In this document: positions 15,953 through 23,805 of the stretch, piece by piece
Layout: each line of letters begins with the position of its first letter
How positions within the stretch are numbered: the first letter of the stretch is position 1
Source: Bacteroidaceae bacterium
GTDB taxonomy: Bacteria > Bacteroidota > Bacteroidia > Bacteroidales > Bacteroidaceae
DNA: 54,623 nt
Direction of reading: 5' to 3'
Assembly: GCA_024699495.1 (NCBI GenBank)
Contig: JAILPK010000038.1
Location: 1 to 54,623 of the forward strand
Notes under the pieces: generated by a model
Told to the model about the DNA's origin: nothing
Database searches by the model: none
Seen by the model: only the letters and a program-made list of their open reading frames with translations
Made by a program: the position numbers and the translations under genes

Positions 15953-17185
15953 ATGAATCTAAGAGCAACGATCTTAGGGTTGGTGGTAACCTGTTGTAGC
16001 TCAATAGGATGGGCACAAGCGGATGACGCTGCAACAAATGTCCTTAAAGACGAGGGTTTTGAAGATATCAAGATAAAATTATCTGAAGACACTGTCTTCG
16101 CCTCAATTGAAAACCATGCCTACAGAGGTACATTCAGGGGGGCTGCAACAGCAATTCGACAAATGGAAAGGAGTTTTCCCGATGCTACGTATTTCGAATT
16201 ACTCCTAACAGAATATAAAATGCCACAAATCGTTGTCCACGCCCTCAAGCGTGAGGGAATTTGGGACGTGCGAGTGGATCGTGAGATGCGAACGGTCATA
16301 GTTCGGTTGAATAATGTTCTTCCTCAGCACAATTCTACGGGTAAGATAGATTTGACTTTCTATCCGTTAATTAGCTTGGATAACCATTATCTTGACCACC
16401 TCTTTGATTATAATATCCGCATAGCTCCAACCATCGGTATGAACCTATGGAAAGGAGCAAGGCTCACACTTCAGGCTTTAATACCGATAGCCCATCGCTT
16501 AACTGATAGGACAAGCGAACAGAGGTACGTTCAATTTGGGGTAAATGATATTGAACAGCAGATTGTAAGCACAAAACATTGGAATGTGAGTGCAGCTGCA
16601 GGTTTTTTCAAGTACAACCGAGTTGGTGTCCAGGCAAAAGTGGAGTTTCACACAACCCGAAATCTTGACTTCTCCATTGACGGAGGCATCACTGGTTATC
16701 AGGGATTTGCACGAGTGATAAAAAACAGGTATTTCGCGCCTCAATATAAGGTGACTAAATTGGACCAGTGGAACCTTATTGCTAAGGCTGATTACTATGA
16801 GCCCCACACTAAGCTAGAGTTTGAACTGCAAGGAGGACGATGGCTGTTCGGAGACTACGGAGCGAGATTTGATCTGACCCGTCACTTCGGAGAATATGCG
16901 ATAGGTCTCTACGGAGGTATCTATACAGGCAAGGAAAAGAACGTGGGATTCCATTTTGCTATCCCGCTGGGTGGAAAAAGACAGAAACGAAACGGATTTA
17001 TCCGAGTCAGACTGCCTGAATACTTCAATTGGGAATATTACATGGAGAATAGTGGTGATTTTGCCCTAAAGGAAATGGGACAGAGATATAACTATCGTCC
17101 TGACGACCACCACTCTGCTCACTATTGGGAACCCGCTTTTGTGGAAGAATATATAGAAAGGATACTAAACGGAACATTCAAATAG
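15953..17185 (+). CDS. YjbH-domain outer-membrane protein, exopolysaccharide-linked
   Basis: This 410-aa protein has a signal peptide (MNLRATILGLVVTCCSSIGWAQA). Its body matches the YjbH family of outer-membrane beta-barrel proteins: IRIAPTIGMNLWKGARLTLQ, an AGFFKYNRVGVQAKVEF stretch, and a strong C-terminal signature, YYEPHTKLEFELQGGRWLFG then DYGARFDLTRHFG and FHFAIPLGGKR. In enterobacteria yjbH is the last gene of yjbEFGH, which makes an extracellular polysaccharide. Here it sits between a sugar-transferase-like gene and an Ala/Thr-rich lipoprotein gene, which echoes that arrangement. The C-terminal 60 residues are aromatic- and acid-rich. A role in export of a surface glycan is inference. 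Confidence 0.75.
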   Translation: MNLRATILGLVVTCCSSIGWAQADDAATNVLKDEGFEDIKIKLSEDTVFASIENHAYRGTFRGAATAIRQMERSFPDATYFELLLTEYKMPQIVVHALKREGIWDVRVDREMRTVIVRLNNVLPQHNSTGKIDLTFYPLISLDNHYLDHLFDYNIRIAPTIGMNLWKGARLTLQALIPIAHRLTDRTSEQRYVQFGVNDIEQQIVSTKHWNVSAAAGFFKYNRVGVQAKVEFHTTRNLDFSIDGGITGYQGFARVIKNRYFAPQYKVTKLDQWNLIAKADYYEPHTKLEFELQGGRWLFGDYGARFDLTRHFGEYAIGLYGGIYTGKEKNVGFHFAIPLGGKRQKRNGFIRVRLPEYFNWEYYMENSGDFALKEMGQRYNYRPDDHHSAHYWEPAFVEEYIERILNGTFK

Positions 17186-17244
17186 AGTTATAAAATAAAA
17201 TTAGATAAAACATTAACCCAAATTTTAATTAAAATTTTTACAAA

Positions 17245-17775
17245 ATGAAAAAGTTTCTTTTAAGTGTAAGCATGCTTGCTGCTGTGATCACCGCTTGCGT
17301 GCTGACTTCATGTCAGGATGAGGATTTAGCTGATGCAGTAGCAACTAGCTACACCGTTCCTGTTGCTACTGCTACTGAGGTAGCCGCTGCTACAGCTGCT
17401 GGTTGCGATTATGTTTATCAGGTAAACGGTCAGGAAGTTACAGCTGCTGAGTATCAGGCTGCTGCTCAGAACGTAACTAGCAGCACTGAATTCACTATTG
17501 CTGTTGTTAACAGTACTACTGGCGCTACTATTTCTTCTAGCTCCTTCGTTCTTCGTCCTGTGACTGCTGATGAAGCTGCCGCAGGTCAAGCTCCTACCAT
17601 CACAAATACTGTCAATGGTATTGCTACCACTGGTTACACTATAGCTATTCCTACGGTTACCACTAATCCTACAACTGGTGAAGCTATTGCAAGCGAATCC
17701 GTTGCAGTTCCTGTAATTGTAGAGTATGAGGAAGAAGAGATTCCGACTCCTCACACCGGTGGCGGCGGCAATTAA
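17245..17775 (+). CDS. Ala/Thr-rich lipoprotein next to YjbH
   Basis: This 176-aa protein has a lipoprotein signal with lipobox VLTSC and then an acidic start (QDEDLADAV). The mature part is dominated by Ala, Thr, Val and Ser, with beta-prone segments (EFTIAVVNSTTGATI, GYTIAIPTVTTNPTTG), and ends EEEEIPTPHTGGGGN. I do not recognise a characterised family; it may relate to the Bacteroides DUF3869 lipoproteins, but that is unchecked. Position and composition recall YjbE, the small Ala/Ser/Thr-rich exported protein of yjb operons. It lies 60 bp after the YjbH-like gene with no promoter seen between them. A strong terminator follows. Gly-rich C-terminus function unknown. Confidence 0.6.
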   Translation: MKKFLLSVSMLAAVITACVLTSCQDEDLADAVATSYTVPVATATEVAAATAAGCDYVYQVNGQEVTAAEYQAAAQNVTSSTEFTIAVVNSTTGATISSSSFVLRPVTADEAAAGQAPTITNTVNGIATTGYTIAIPTVTTNPTTGEAIASESVAVPVIVEYEEEEIPTPHTGGGGN

Positions 17776-17804
17776 GCCAGTTTATATACAAATGAATTAC
17801 ATAG

Positions 17805-17837
17805 AAAGATGCGTCCCTTTGGGGATGCATCTTTTTT
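17805..17837 (+). terminator. Terminator of the YjbH/lipoprotein genes
   Basis: AAAGATGCGTCCC (17805-17817) pairs with GGGGATGCATCTTT (17821-17834) around a TTT loop with one G-T pair, then a T-run. A group II intron fragment begins 6 bp further on. Confidence 0.9.
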
Positions 17838-17842
17838 TAGTA

Positions 17843-17945
17843 GTACGCTCGGCATGAGCATGGTCTAACGGGTGCAAGTGCCTTAGTGGACCCTAATAGC
17901 GGGAATTAAATAGCCTAAGGCAAGGGTGACCATCGCGAAGTGAAG
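17843..17945 (+). mobile_element. Truncated 5' fragment of a group II intron
   Basis: GTACGCTCGGCATGAGC...TCTAACGGGTGCAAG at 17843-17877 aligns closely with the sequence at 54491 (same TCTAACGGGTGCAAGT core, then CCTAATAGCGG, AGCC, CAAGG and a similar tail). It is the start of domain I of a bacterial group II intron. It begins right after a Rho-independent terminator, the preferred target of group IIC introns. No reverse-transcriptase ORF or domain V/VI follows, so the copy is a remnant. The right end is approximate. Confidence 0.7.
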
Positions 17946-17952
17946 TATTCCA

Positions 17953-18102
17953 CTATACATATTGGCGCAGGAAGATGGCAATTGAGAAGGAAAGCGCAGC
18001 TCCCATCGCGCCGATCAGTTTCACCCAACCAAAGGATTCTTTTTTCACAGGAAGTGCCCCTTCTCTTGTGTCATAACATAACGCTTGTTGTTTTGTGCAC
18101 AT
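17953..18102 (-). CDS. Possible 49-aa single-span membrane peptide
   Basis: The frame reads MCTKQQALCYDTREGALPVK, then a lysine-containing stretch and a hydrophobic C-terminal segment (LIGAMGAALSFSIAIFLRQYV). AAAGG lies 5 bp before the ATG. The pattern (charged N-terminus, one Gly/Ala-rich membrane span) is typical of small membrane peptides. It sits just beyond the intron fragment and diverges from the FadL gene across the TGTGCAC array. No homology is recognised, and it may be chance or a gene remnant. Confidence 0.4.
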   Translation of the reverse strand: MCTKQQALCYDTREGALPVKKESFGWVKLIGAMGAALSFSIAIFLRQYV

Positions 18103-18173
18103 TTTGACCTTTAGTGTGCACCGTAAATTGATTTAGAACAAGAGTTGTGCACAAAAAATAAAATGTTGTGCAT
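18094..18173. promoter_or_regulatory. Four phased TGTGCAC sites (putative operators)
   Basis: TGTGCAC occurs at 18094-18100, 18115-18121 and 18146-18152, with the variant TGTGCAT at 18167-18173. Start-to-start distances are 21, 31 and 21 bp, i.e. near whole helical turns, so all lie on one DNA face. GTGCAC is palindromic, and the third site extends to TTGTGCACAA. The last site abuts the -33 element (18178) of the FadL promoter, and the first covers the start of the divergent small ORF. Confidence 0.6.
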
Positions 18174-18177
18174 CTAA

Positions 18178-18209
18178 TTTGGCTGTTATTTCCAATGATA
18201 ATACCTTTG
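18178..18209 (+). promoter_or_regulatory. Promoter of the FadL-like gene
   Basis: TTTG (18178-18181), a 20-bp spacer and TACCTTTG (18202-18209) are a near-perfect Bacteroidetes sigma-AB promoter 33 bp before the ATG at 18243. Confidence 0.8.
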
Positions 18210-18242
18210 CATCAATAAATCAAACGTATTAACCAATAGTTT

Positions 18243-19829
18243 ATGAAAAAGACAGGATTTATTATTGCTGCATTGGTCAGCTCGGCGCACGCTTTTGCAG
18301 GTGGTTATTTAACAAATACGAACCAAAACGCTGCGTTCGGCCGTAATCTTTCGCAGGAGGCAAAGATTGATATCACTTCTACCTACGCAAACCCAGCTGG
18401 CATAGCTTTTCTTGATAAGGGATGGCATTTGGCCCTTTCAAACCAAAGTGCATGGCAGACACGTACTGTTGAATCCACATTTGGCGATGGCCTTTTCAGC
18501 CTAGGAACAGTAAACGGAGTCGCAAATCAAGGTGCAACAAAGACATTTAAGGGAAAGGCTGTAGCCCCCTCGATACCATCATTTGACTTGGCATATGTTC
18601 AGGATAAGTGGAGCTTATCACTGCATTTTGCCATCGGCGGCGGTGGTGGAAAATGCACGTTCGATGACGGCCTTGGTTCGTTTGAGAGTCAAGTTGCCAT
18701 GTTACCCGCTTTGGCAAATGCTCTGATGCCAGGCTCTGTAAGTGGTTATTCTTTCGATACATATATGAAAGGCCGCCAATATTATTTTAGTACACAGCTT
18801 GTTGGAACGTACAAAGTCACTAACGCATTGAGCCTGGCTGCCGGTGTACGCATGGTCAACGCAAGTTGTGCATACGAGGGATATGTGAAGAATATTGGCT
18901 TGAATGTAGGTGGACAGGTGGTTCCTGCTTCTCAATTGCTGACTACGGCCGGCCTTGGTGCTTTGGCTCCTATGGTTGCCGACCGCGTGCTGGATTGCTC
19001 ACAGAGTGGTACTGGCTTCACTCCAATTCTTGGTATTGACTGGCGTATAAACGAGCATTGGAATGTGGCTGCAAAATATGAGTTCAGGACTCATCTTCGC
19101 TTGAAAAATACTACGGCTACAGTGACCGATGAAAGTGGAAATGTTACTGAATTGAATGCTGGTATGGAGGAATACAACAATGGTAATAAGTTAGCAGCAG
19201 ATGTGCCGGCAATTCTCATGATGGGTGCGCAGTACACTCCCATTGAGGCTGTGCGTCTGAATGCTGGTGCTCATGTGTTTTTTGATAAGCAGGCTACACA
19301 ACATTCTTCCCGCCACGAAAAACTTGACGGCCCGGGGTGGGAGATACTTGCTGGCGCAGAGTGGGATATCAATGACATCTTTACTGTTAGTGCTGGTTGG
19401 CAGAATACTAATTATGGACTCGGAAAAAACAGCGAGTTCATTACAGATATGAGTTTCGTGACTAACTCTAATTCGGTTGGTGTGGGTGCCCGCATTCATG
19501 TGAGCAAGAAGATAGCTCTTGATATCTCCTATTTCAAGACGCTATACAGCCACTATAAGCGTGAGCAGGCTGATTACAATCACGTGAAGGCAGGCATGGC
19601 TGCTAAGGTGGCTCCGATTGCGGCTCAGCTAACAGCTGCTGCTGCGCAGCTGCAACCCGCTGCTCAAGCAGGTGACCCCATGGCTATAGCTGCCCTGACG
19701 GATATTCAACAAAAGGGGCAGATGCTCCAGACTGTTTCTTCTTCAATGGCCACATTCAACACTGAAGGTTCTGACAATTTCACCCGCACCAACGATGTGT
19801 TTGGCATTGGCCTTCTAGTTGACTTCTAA
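18243..19829 (+). CDS. OmpP1/FadL/TodX-family outer-membrane transporter
   Basis: This 528-aa protein has a signal peptide (ending AHAFA), then GGYLTNTNQNAAFGRNLSQEA and YANPAGIAFL, the conserved N-terminal plug of the FadL/TodX channel family. FAIGGGGG and repeated amphipathic strands follow, and it ends in FGIGLLVDF, an aromatic terminal strand. The family passes hydrophobic molecules such as fatty acids across the outer membrane. A 45-residue Ala/Gln-rich insertion near residue 455-500 (VAPIAAQLTAAAAQLQPAAQA) is typical of Bacteroidetes members. It has its own promoter with a phased operator array. Confidence 0.88.
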   Translation: MKKTGFIIAALVSSAHAFAGGYLTNTNQNAAFGRNLSQEAKIDITSTYANPAGIAFLDKGWHLALSNQSAWQTRTVESTFGDGLFSLGTVNGVANQGATKTFKGKAVAPSIPSFDLAYVQDKWSLSLHFAIGGGGGKCTFDDGLGSFESQVAMLPALANALMPGSVSGYSFDTYMKGRQYYFSTQLVGTYKVTNALSLAAGVRMVNASCAYEGYVKNIGLNVGGQVVPASQLLTTAGLGALAPMVADRVLDCSQSGTGFTPILGIDWRINEHWNVAAKYEFRTHLRLKNTTATVTDESGNVTELNAGMEEYNNGNKLAADVPAILMMGAQYTPIEAVRLNAGAHVFFDKQATQHSSRHEKLDGPGWEILAGAEWDINDIFTVSAGWQNTNYGLGKNSEFITDMSFVTNSNSVGVGARIHVSKKIALDISYFKTLYSHYKREQADYNHVKAGMAAKVAPIAAQLTAAAAQLQPAAQAGDPMAIAALTDIQQKGQMLQTVSSSMATFNTEGSDNFTRTNDVFGIGLLVDF

Positions 19830-19862
19830 AAAGTGAAATAAGATAGTTGCATGGAGCGATTA

Positions 19863-20285
19863 TTATAAATCCTCGTAGTAGGGTATATCGCTTAGAAATT
19901 CATACGTCTGCTGTTCGAGATTTACTCGGCAGCAGACGCTATGTTTACCGTTGCATATGATAAGGTATTTGACCCGTAGCACAATGTTATAGCGGCTTAT
20001 CTGGTCGAACACACGTTGTGTGAGAGCTACAGACGGGCGTTTATATTCGATAATCATTTGTGGCAATCCGTCTTTCCCCAGCAGCACGGTGTCACAACGT
20101 TTTGAGAGCCCGTTGAGTTTTATGGATACTTCATTGCCTAATAATGCATGGGGATAGTGGCGTTCTTGAATTAGAAAATGCACAAACTGTTGCCTTACCA
20201 TTTCCTCTGGAGTAAGGACTATATATCGCTGGCGAAGCGGGTCGAATATCTGTTTGTTTTTCTTTTCCTTACGTTTTCCACTCAT
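19863..20285 (-). CDS. Orphan HsdR-N-type (PD-(D/E)XK) domain protein
   Basis: This 140-aa protein resembles the N-terminal domain of type I restriction R subunits (HSDR_N). It has a basic start (MSGKRKEKKNKQ), EEMVRQQFVHFLIQE, RCDTVLLG and MIIEYKRP. The D and E-x-K residues match a PD-(D/E)XK nuclease site. No helicase, methylase or specificity gene is nearby, so it is an orphan domain, not a restriction system. Such orphans are common in Bacteroidetes. The start at 20285 is chosen because longer versions would run into the divergent amn gene. It converges with the FadL gene. Confidence 0.8.
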   Translation of the reverse strand: MSGKRKEKKNKQIFDPLRQRYIVLTPEEMVRQQFVHFLIQERHYPHALLGNEVSIKLNGLSKRCDTVLLGKDGLPQMIIEYKRPSVALTQRVFDQISRYNIVLRVKYLIICNGKHSVCCRVNLEQQTYEFLSDIPYYEDL

Positions 20286-20299
20286 TTTTTCCGTTTTCC

Positions 20300-20331
20300 T
20301 TTGCTCTTGATTGGCTTTTGTGCTATATTTG
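20300..20331 (+). promoter_or_regulatory. Promoter of the AMP nucleosidase gene
   Basis: TTTG (20300-20303), a 20-bp spacer and TATATTTG (20324-20331) precede the ATG at 20352. The element lies within 15-46 bp of the divergent HsdR-N start. Confidence 0.75.
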
Positions 20332-20351
20332 CGCCACAAAAGTACGGATTT

Positions 20352-21134
20352 ATGATGAAAACAAAGCAGGAAATCGTAGAAAATTGGCTGCCAAGATATA
20401 CTAATCACCCTTTGGAGGACTTCTCTGATTATGTATTGCTGACCAATTTCAACAACTATGTTGATATCTTTTGCGAGCAATTAGAAGTGGAGAAACCACC
20501 ATATGATGCCAATATGCGCATGGCAACAACCGATGGCATCACCATTATTAATTTTGGCATGGGGTCGCCAAATGCGGCCATCGTAATGGATTTGCTCTCA
20601 GCCCTGCAGAATATTCGAGCGTGTTTGTTTCTTGGTAAATGCGGTGGAATTTCTCACAAAGCACAACTGGGGGATCTGATTCTGCCTCTTGCTGGCATCA
20701 GGGGGGAGGGCACCTCGAACGATTATTACCCACCTGAAGTGCCAGCATTGCCTGCATTTATGCTTCAGCGTGCTGTATCGTCAGCTATCCGCGATCTAGG
20801 TCAGGATTATTGGACTGGGACAGTATATACGACCAACCGCAGGATCTGGGAGCATGACGATGTATTTAAGGAATATCTTAAAAAAACACGCGCTATGGCT
20901 GTGGATATGGAGACCGCAACACTCTTTACATGCGGTTTTGCCAATCATATACCTACAGGAGCCCTATTGCTTGTAAGCGATAACCCTATGACTCCGGAAG
21001 GTGTAAAGACAGCAAGCAGCGACCAGCGCGTAACTTCAAATTATGTACAGAGTCACGTGCTAATTGGAATAAAGGCTCTGAGGAAAATTCAGCAGTCTGA
21101 CAAAACTGTTCGCCATCTGAAATACGATTGGTAA
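20352..21134 (+). CDS. amn: AMP nucleosidase (short form)
   Basis: This 260-aa protein belongs to the nucleoside phosphorylase superfamily: GITIINFGMGSPNAAIVMDLL, the GKCGGISHKAQLGDLILP signature, AVDMETATLF near the ribose site, and LLLVSDNPMTPEGVKT. It hydrolyses AMP to adenine and ribose 5-phosphate. The protein lacks the long N-terminal regulatory domain of E. coli Amn, as usual for Bacteroidetes members. I use the ATG at 20352, downstream of the promoter, rather than the earlier frame opening over the HsdR-N gene. holA begins 10 bp downstream, so the two are probably co-transcribed. Confidence 0.88.
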   Translation: MMKTKQEIVENWLPRYTNHPLEDFSDYVLLTNFNNYVDIFCEQLEVEKPPYDANMRMATTDGITIINFGMGSPNAAIVMDLLSALQNIRACLFLGKCGGISHKAQLGDLILPLAGIRGEGTSNDYYPPEVPALPAFMLQRAVSSAIRDLGQDYWTGTVYTTNRRIWEHDDVFKEYLKKTRAMAVDMETATLFTCGFANHIPTGALLLVSDNPMTPEGVKTASSDQRVTSNYVQSHVLIGIKALRKIQQSDKTVRHLKYDW

Positions 21135-21144
21135 GATACTCCCA

Positions 21145-22167
21145 ATGGCAAAGAAACAAGGTATTACATACGAGGAAATTGTGCGTCAGGTGCGTGCCGG
21201 AGAATTTAAACCTATCTATTATCTGATGGGTGATGAACCTTATTATATAGACCGCTTGTCTGATTTTATTGTGGATAATGCCTTGAGTGAAGAGGAAAAG
21301 GACTTTAACCTGACAATACTCTATGGCTCTCAGACTGATGGTAACGAGGTTGTGAATGCTGCAAAACGCTATCCCATGATGGCTGAGCGGCAAGTGGTTG
21401 TTGTGCGCGAAGCACAAGCCTTAGACAATCCTGACCCTATTGGCTTTTATGCTCAGAAACCGATGCTTTCCACCATTCTTGTTTTTTGCCATAAGGGTGG
21501 AAAATTGGATAAACGCACTAAAATGAGTTCCGAAATAGCCCAGGTTGGCGTCATTTTCGAGTCACTAAAGCTCTACGAGTCGCAATTGCCGACTTTCGTG
21601 CAGAGTTATCTTCGCCGTAAGAATTATGAGATTCAGCCAAGTGCGTGCTATTTGCTCTGTGATTACATTGGTTCTGACCTAAACCGTATGGCCCACGAGT
21701 TGGACAAACTGATTATTTCGATGTCTGAAGCACAAAAAACAGTCACTCCACAGGATATTGAAAACAACATAGGTATCAGCAAGGACTATAATGCATTTGA
21801 ACTTACGGCGGCGTTGGGGGAGAAGAATATCCAAAAGGCTGCGCGTATCATAAAATACTTTGACAGCAATCCTAAAAACTTTGCTTTGCAACCCACTTTG
21901 GCCACCATGTTTAATTTTTTCTCCAATCTAATGTTGGCATATTATTCGCCAGTAAAGACGGTAGAGGGTATAGCTGTTTGGGTGAATCAGACAACATGGC
22001 AGGTGCGTAACAATATTATGCCCGCACTCAGACTGTATAAAGCGGGTAAAGTCTTCCAGATTATATCCGAAATCCGACGTGTTGACGGAGCCTCGAAGGG
22101 GGTAGGAGGGGAAAGAACTAGCGACGGGGACCTCTTGAAAGAGCTTGTTTTCTTTATTTTACATTGA
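21145..22167 (+). CDS. holA: DNA polymerase III delta subunit
   Basis: This 340-aa protein matches HolA, the clamp-loader delta subunit that opens the beta sliding clamp. Seen: YEEIVRQVRAGEFKPIYYLMGDEPYYIDRLSDFI, followed by 'MAERQVVVVREAQAL', the collar region 'LNRMAHELDKLIISM' and a C-terminal helical domain (FELTAALGEKNIQKAARII). The family contains no ATPase motif in delta, consistent here. It is the second gene after amn. Confidence 0.93.
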   Translation: MAKKQGITYEEIVRQVRAGEFKPIYYLMGDEPYYIDRLSDFIVDNALSEEEKDFNLTILYGSQTDGNEVVNAAKRYPMMAERQVVVVREAQALDNPDPIGFYAQKPMLSTILVFCHKGGKLDKRTKMSSEIAQVGVIFESLKLYESQLPTFVQSYLRRKNYEIQPSACYLLCDYIGSDLNRMAHELDKLIISMSEAQKTVTPQDIENNIGISKDYNAFELTAALGEKNIQKAARIIKYFDSNPKNFALQPTLATMFNFFSNLMLAYYSPVKTVEGIAVWVNQTTWQVRNNIMPALRLYKAGKVFQIISEIRRVDGASKGVGGERTSDGDLLKELVFFILH

Positions 22168-22924
22168 TTTTATATCTATTTTGCCCGAAAAAACAGACAA
22201 GAATTTTGCCCGTTTTTCTTTGTATTTCAGCACATTCCGCAGATTTTTGCCCTCTGAGAATCGCGTAAAATCAGTTTCATAAGCCCTTTCCCGAAAAGAC
22301 TTTAAAATGATTCAAATCCATGGAATAGAGCTAGATTTGGTTTATAAGACTAAAGTTTATGATTTACAAAACTTAAATTTAATTTACAAGGCGAAATTTC
22401 AATAATTTCAAAACCTGAAGGAGTTAAATAAAGTAATTACATTCGCGTCGGATTTATAGGTGTAAACCGCCAATTTACAAATCGGAATTCACGGCGCACA
22501 TATATAAACTGCATAAATCATCTCGACATACATTTATACATAACAAGCTAGTTATCAACGATATAGTTTTGCTTGATTAATGAAATTACCAATAGGCATT
22601 GTTCGTAATTATGAATTTAATTCTGATGGAGGTTAATCTATGTAACATTTGCATGCATATAACTCTGTTTCCTAATCATTAGACTTATAAACTTTAAATG
22701 AATCACTTTAGTAATTCACCTTTGTCAAACAAGTTGGTAAATTAAAAATTTAAATCTCTAAAATTGTAGATTTATACAGTTGAATTTGGATTTTAAATTA
22801 TAAAATTTCACCTGCTAAAACAATTTCTTTCACGAAAATTTGGTTAACTAAATTCTTTTTTATTCCTTTGCAACGCCAAAAGGTGGTAGATATAGTACCT
22901 GTTGGCATATTAGACACACAAAAG
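22168..22924. other. AT-rich gene desert upstream of an XRE gene
   Basis: No convincing coding frame, RNA gene or terminator was found in about 700 bp of strongly AT-rich DNA. The only feature seen is a promoter near 22839-22870 for the next gene (TTTG, 20-bp spacer, TTCCTTTG). Repeated AATTTACA-like words occur but without register. Confidence 0.6.
22839..22870 (+). promoter_or_regulatory. Promoter for the XRE regulator
   Basis: TTTG (22839-22842), a 20-bp spacer and TTCCTTTG (22863-22870). The -7 element departs from TAnnTTTG at one base. Transcription from here supports the ATG at 22925 rather than the upstream TTG at 22868, which would overlap the element. Confidence 0.55.
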
Positions 22925-23419
22925 ATGAAAGATCGTATTCTTCAGTTGATGCAAAAAGAGCAGATGGCACAAAAAGAGTTTGCCGTGTATATCGGTGTCT
23001 CACCATCTACAATGTCTAATATTTTGAACGGGAAGTCTGAAGTGAGCCAAAAGGTCATCAGTTGCATACACCAGCGCTATCCCAGAATAAGCATTCCGTG
23101 GCTGATGTTTGGCGAGGGCGAGATGTACTATTCTGATATCGTTGCTCCTAATTCTCCAGTTGAGAGTCTTCACGCTTTACCCTTTCATGAGGAAGAGTCC
23201 TCTGAGTTGAAGGGTAGTAGTAGCATGATTCCAAAGTCAAATTTATCTGAATCTGATGTCTCAGGACTGCCTGTGAGTGGAATTCATACTCCTGCAGCAC
23301 ACTCTCAGAAGATTATAGAGACAATCAAATATATTGACAAACCGCAGAAATACATTACTGAGATTCGTATTTTCTATAGTGATGGGACCTACGAATCCTT
23401 CCAAAGAAATGATTCTTAA
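22925..23419 (+). CDS. XRE-family (HTH) transcriptional regulator
   Basis: This 164-aa protein has an N-terminal Cro/cI-type helix-turn-helix (KEFAVYIGVSPSTMSNILNGKSEVSQKVI, residues ~16-45) and a conserved IPWLMFGEGEMY turn. A low-complexity Ser/Pro-rich linker and a C-terminal segment (EIRIFYSDGTYESF) follow. The family includes phage-type repressors and many chromosomal regulators; the target is unknown. It sits after an AT-rich desert and before the pyrKD genes, with a strong terminator between, so it is probably monocistronic. Confidence 0.8.
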   Translation: MKDRILQLMQKEQMAQKEFAVYIGVSPSTMSNILNGKSEVSQKVISCIHQRYPRISIPWLMFGEGEMYYSDIVAPNSPVESLHALPFHEEESSELKGSSSMIPKSNLSESDVSGLPVSGIHTPAAHSQKIIETIKYIDKPQKYITEIRIFYSDGTYESFQRNDS

Positions 23420-23502
23420 ATCTACCTTATATCATATATCGCTTTTACCCAAAAAAGTAGGCCGTGTGTTTTTCTCTACTCCTTATTTTTCTTAACACGG
23501 TC

Positions 23503-23543
23503 AAAAGGGGCTTCCATCCGAGACGGATCGAGGTCCCCTTTTT
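23503..23543 (+). terminator. Terminator with nested hairpin after the XRE gene
   Basis: AAAAGGGG (23503-23510) pairs with CCCCTTTT (23535-23542), enclosing a smaller stem ATCCG/CGGAT (23516-23528), then a T-run. A competing pair, CCGTGT (23462-23467) with ACACGG (23495-23500), lies just upstream. The following 260 bp (23544-23805) are AT-rich leader with no gene seen. Confidence 0.75.
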
Positions 23544-23805
23544 AATTAAAACAGATAAGATAGTTATTCCAGAATTGTATATGTATATGTGACTTATTAA
23601 ATGCCCCAATAGGGAATAATATAACTTTTATAACCGAGGCATATGTTAAATTATTAAATGGTGCTAATAATTCAGATAAGGTATAAATAGAGAAAAATAT
23701 GTAGGATGTGAGACATAGATGCGTCAGTTATGAAATGATAAGTTTATCAGAAAATTGCCTCAGATGTCTCCAAGTGCTTAAAAAAATAATACAAAAAATA
23801 TATAT

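Noticed and set aside
19863..20285. Type I restriction-modification system
   Set aside because: Only a nuclease-like N-terminal domain is present, with no methylase, specificity or helicase genes.
22168..22867. Replication origin in the AT-rich desert
   Set aside because: Only one loose DnaA-box-like TTATCAAC was seen, with no cluster and no dnaA/dnaN nearby.
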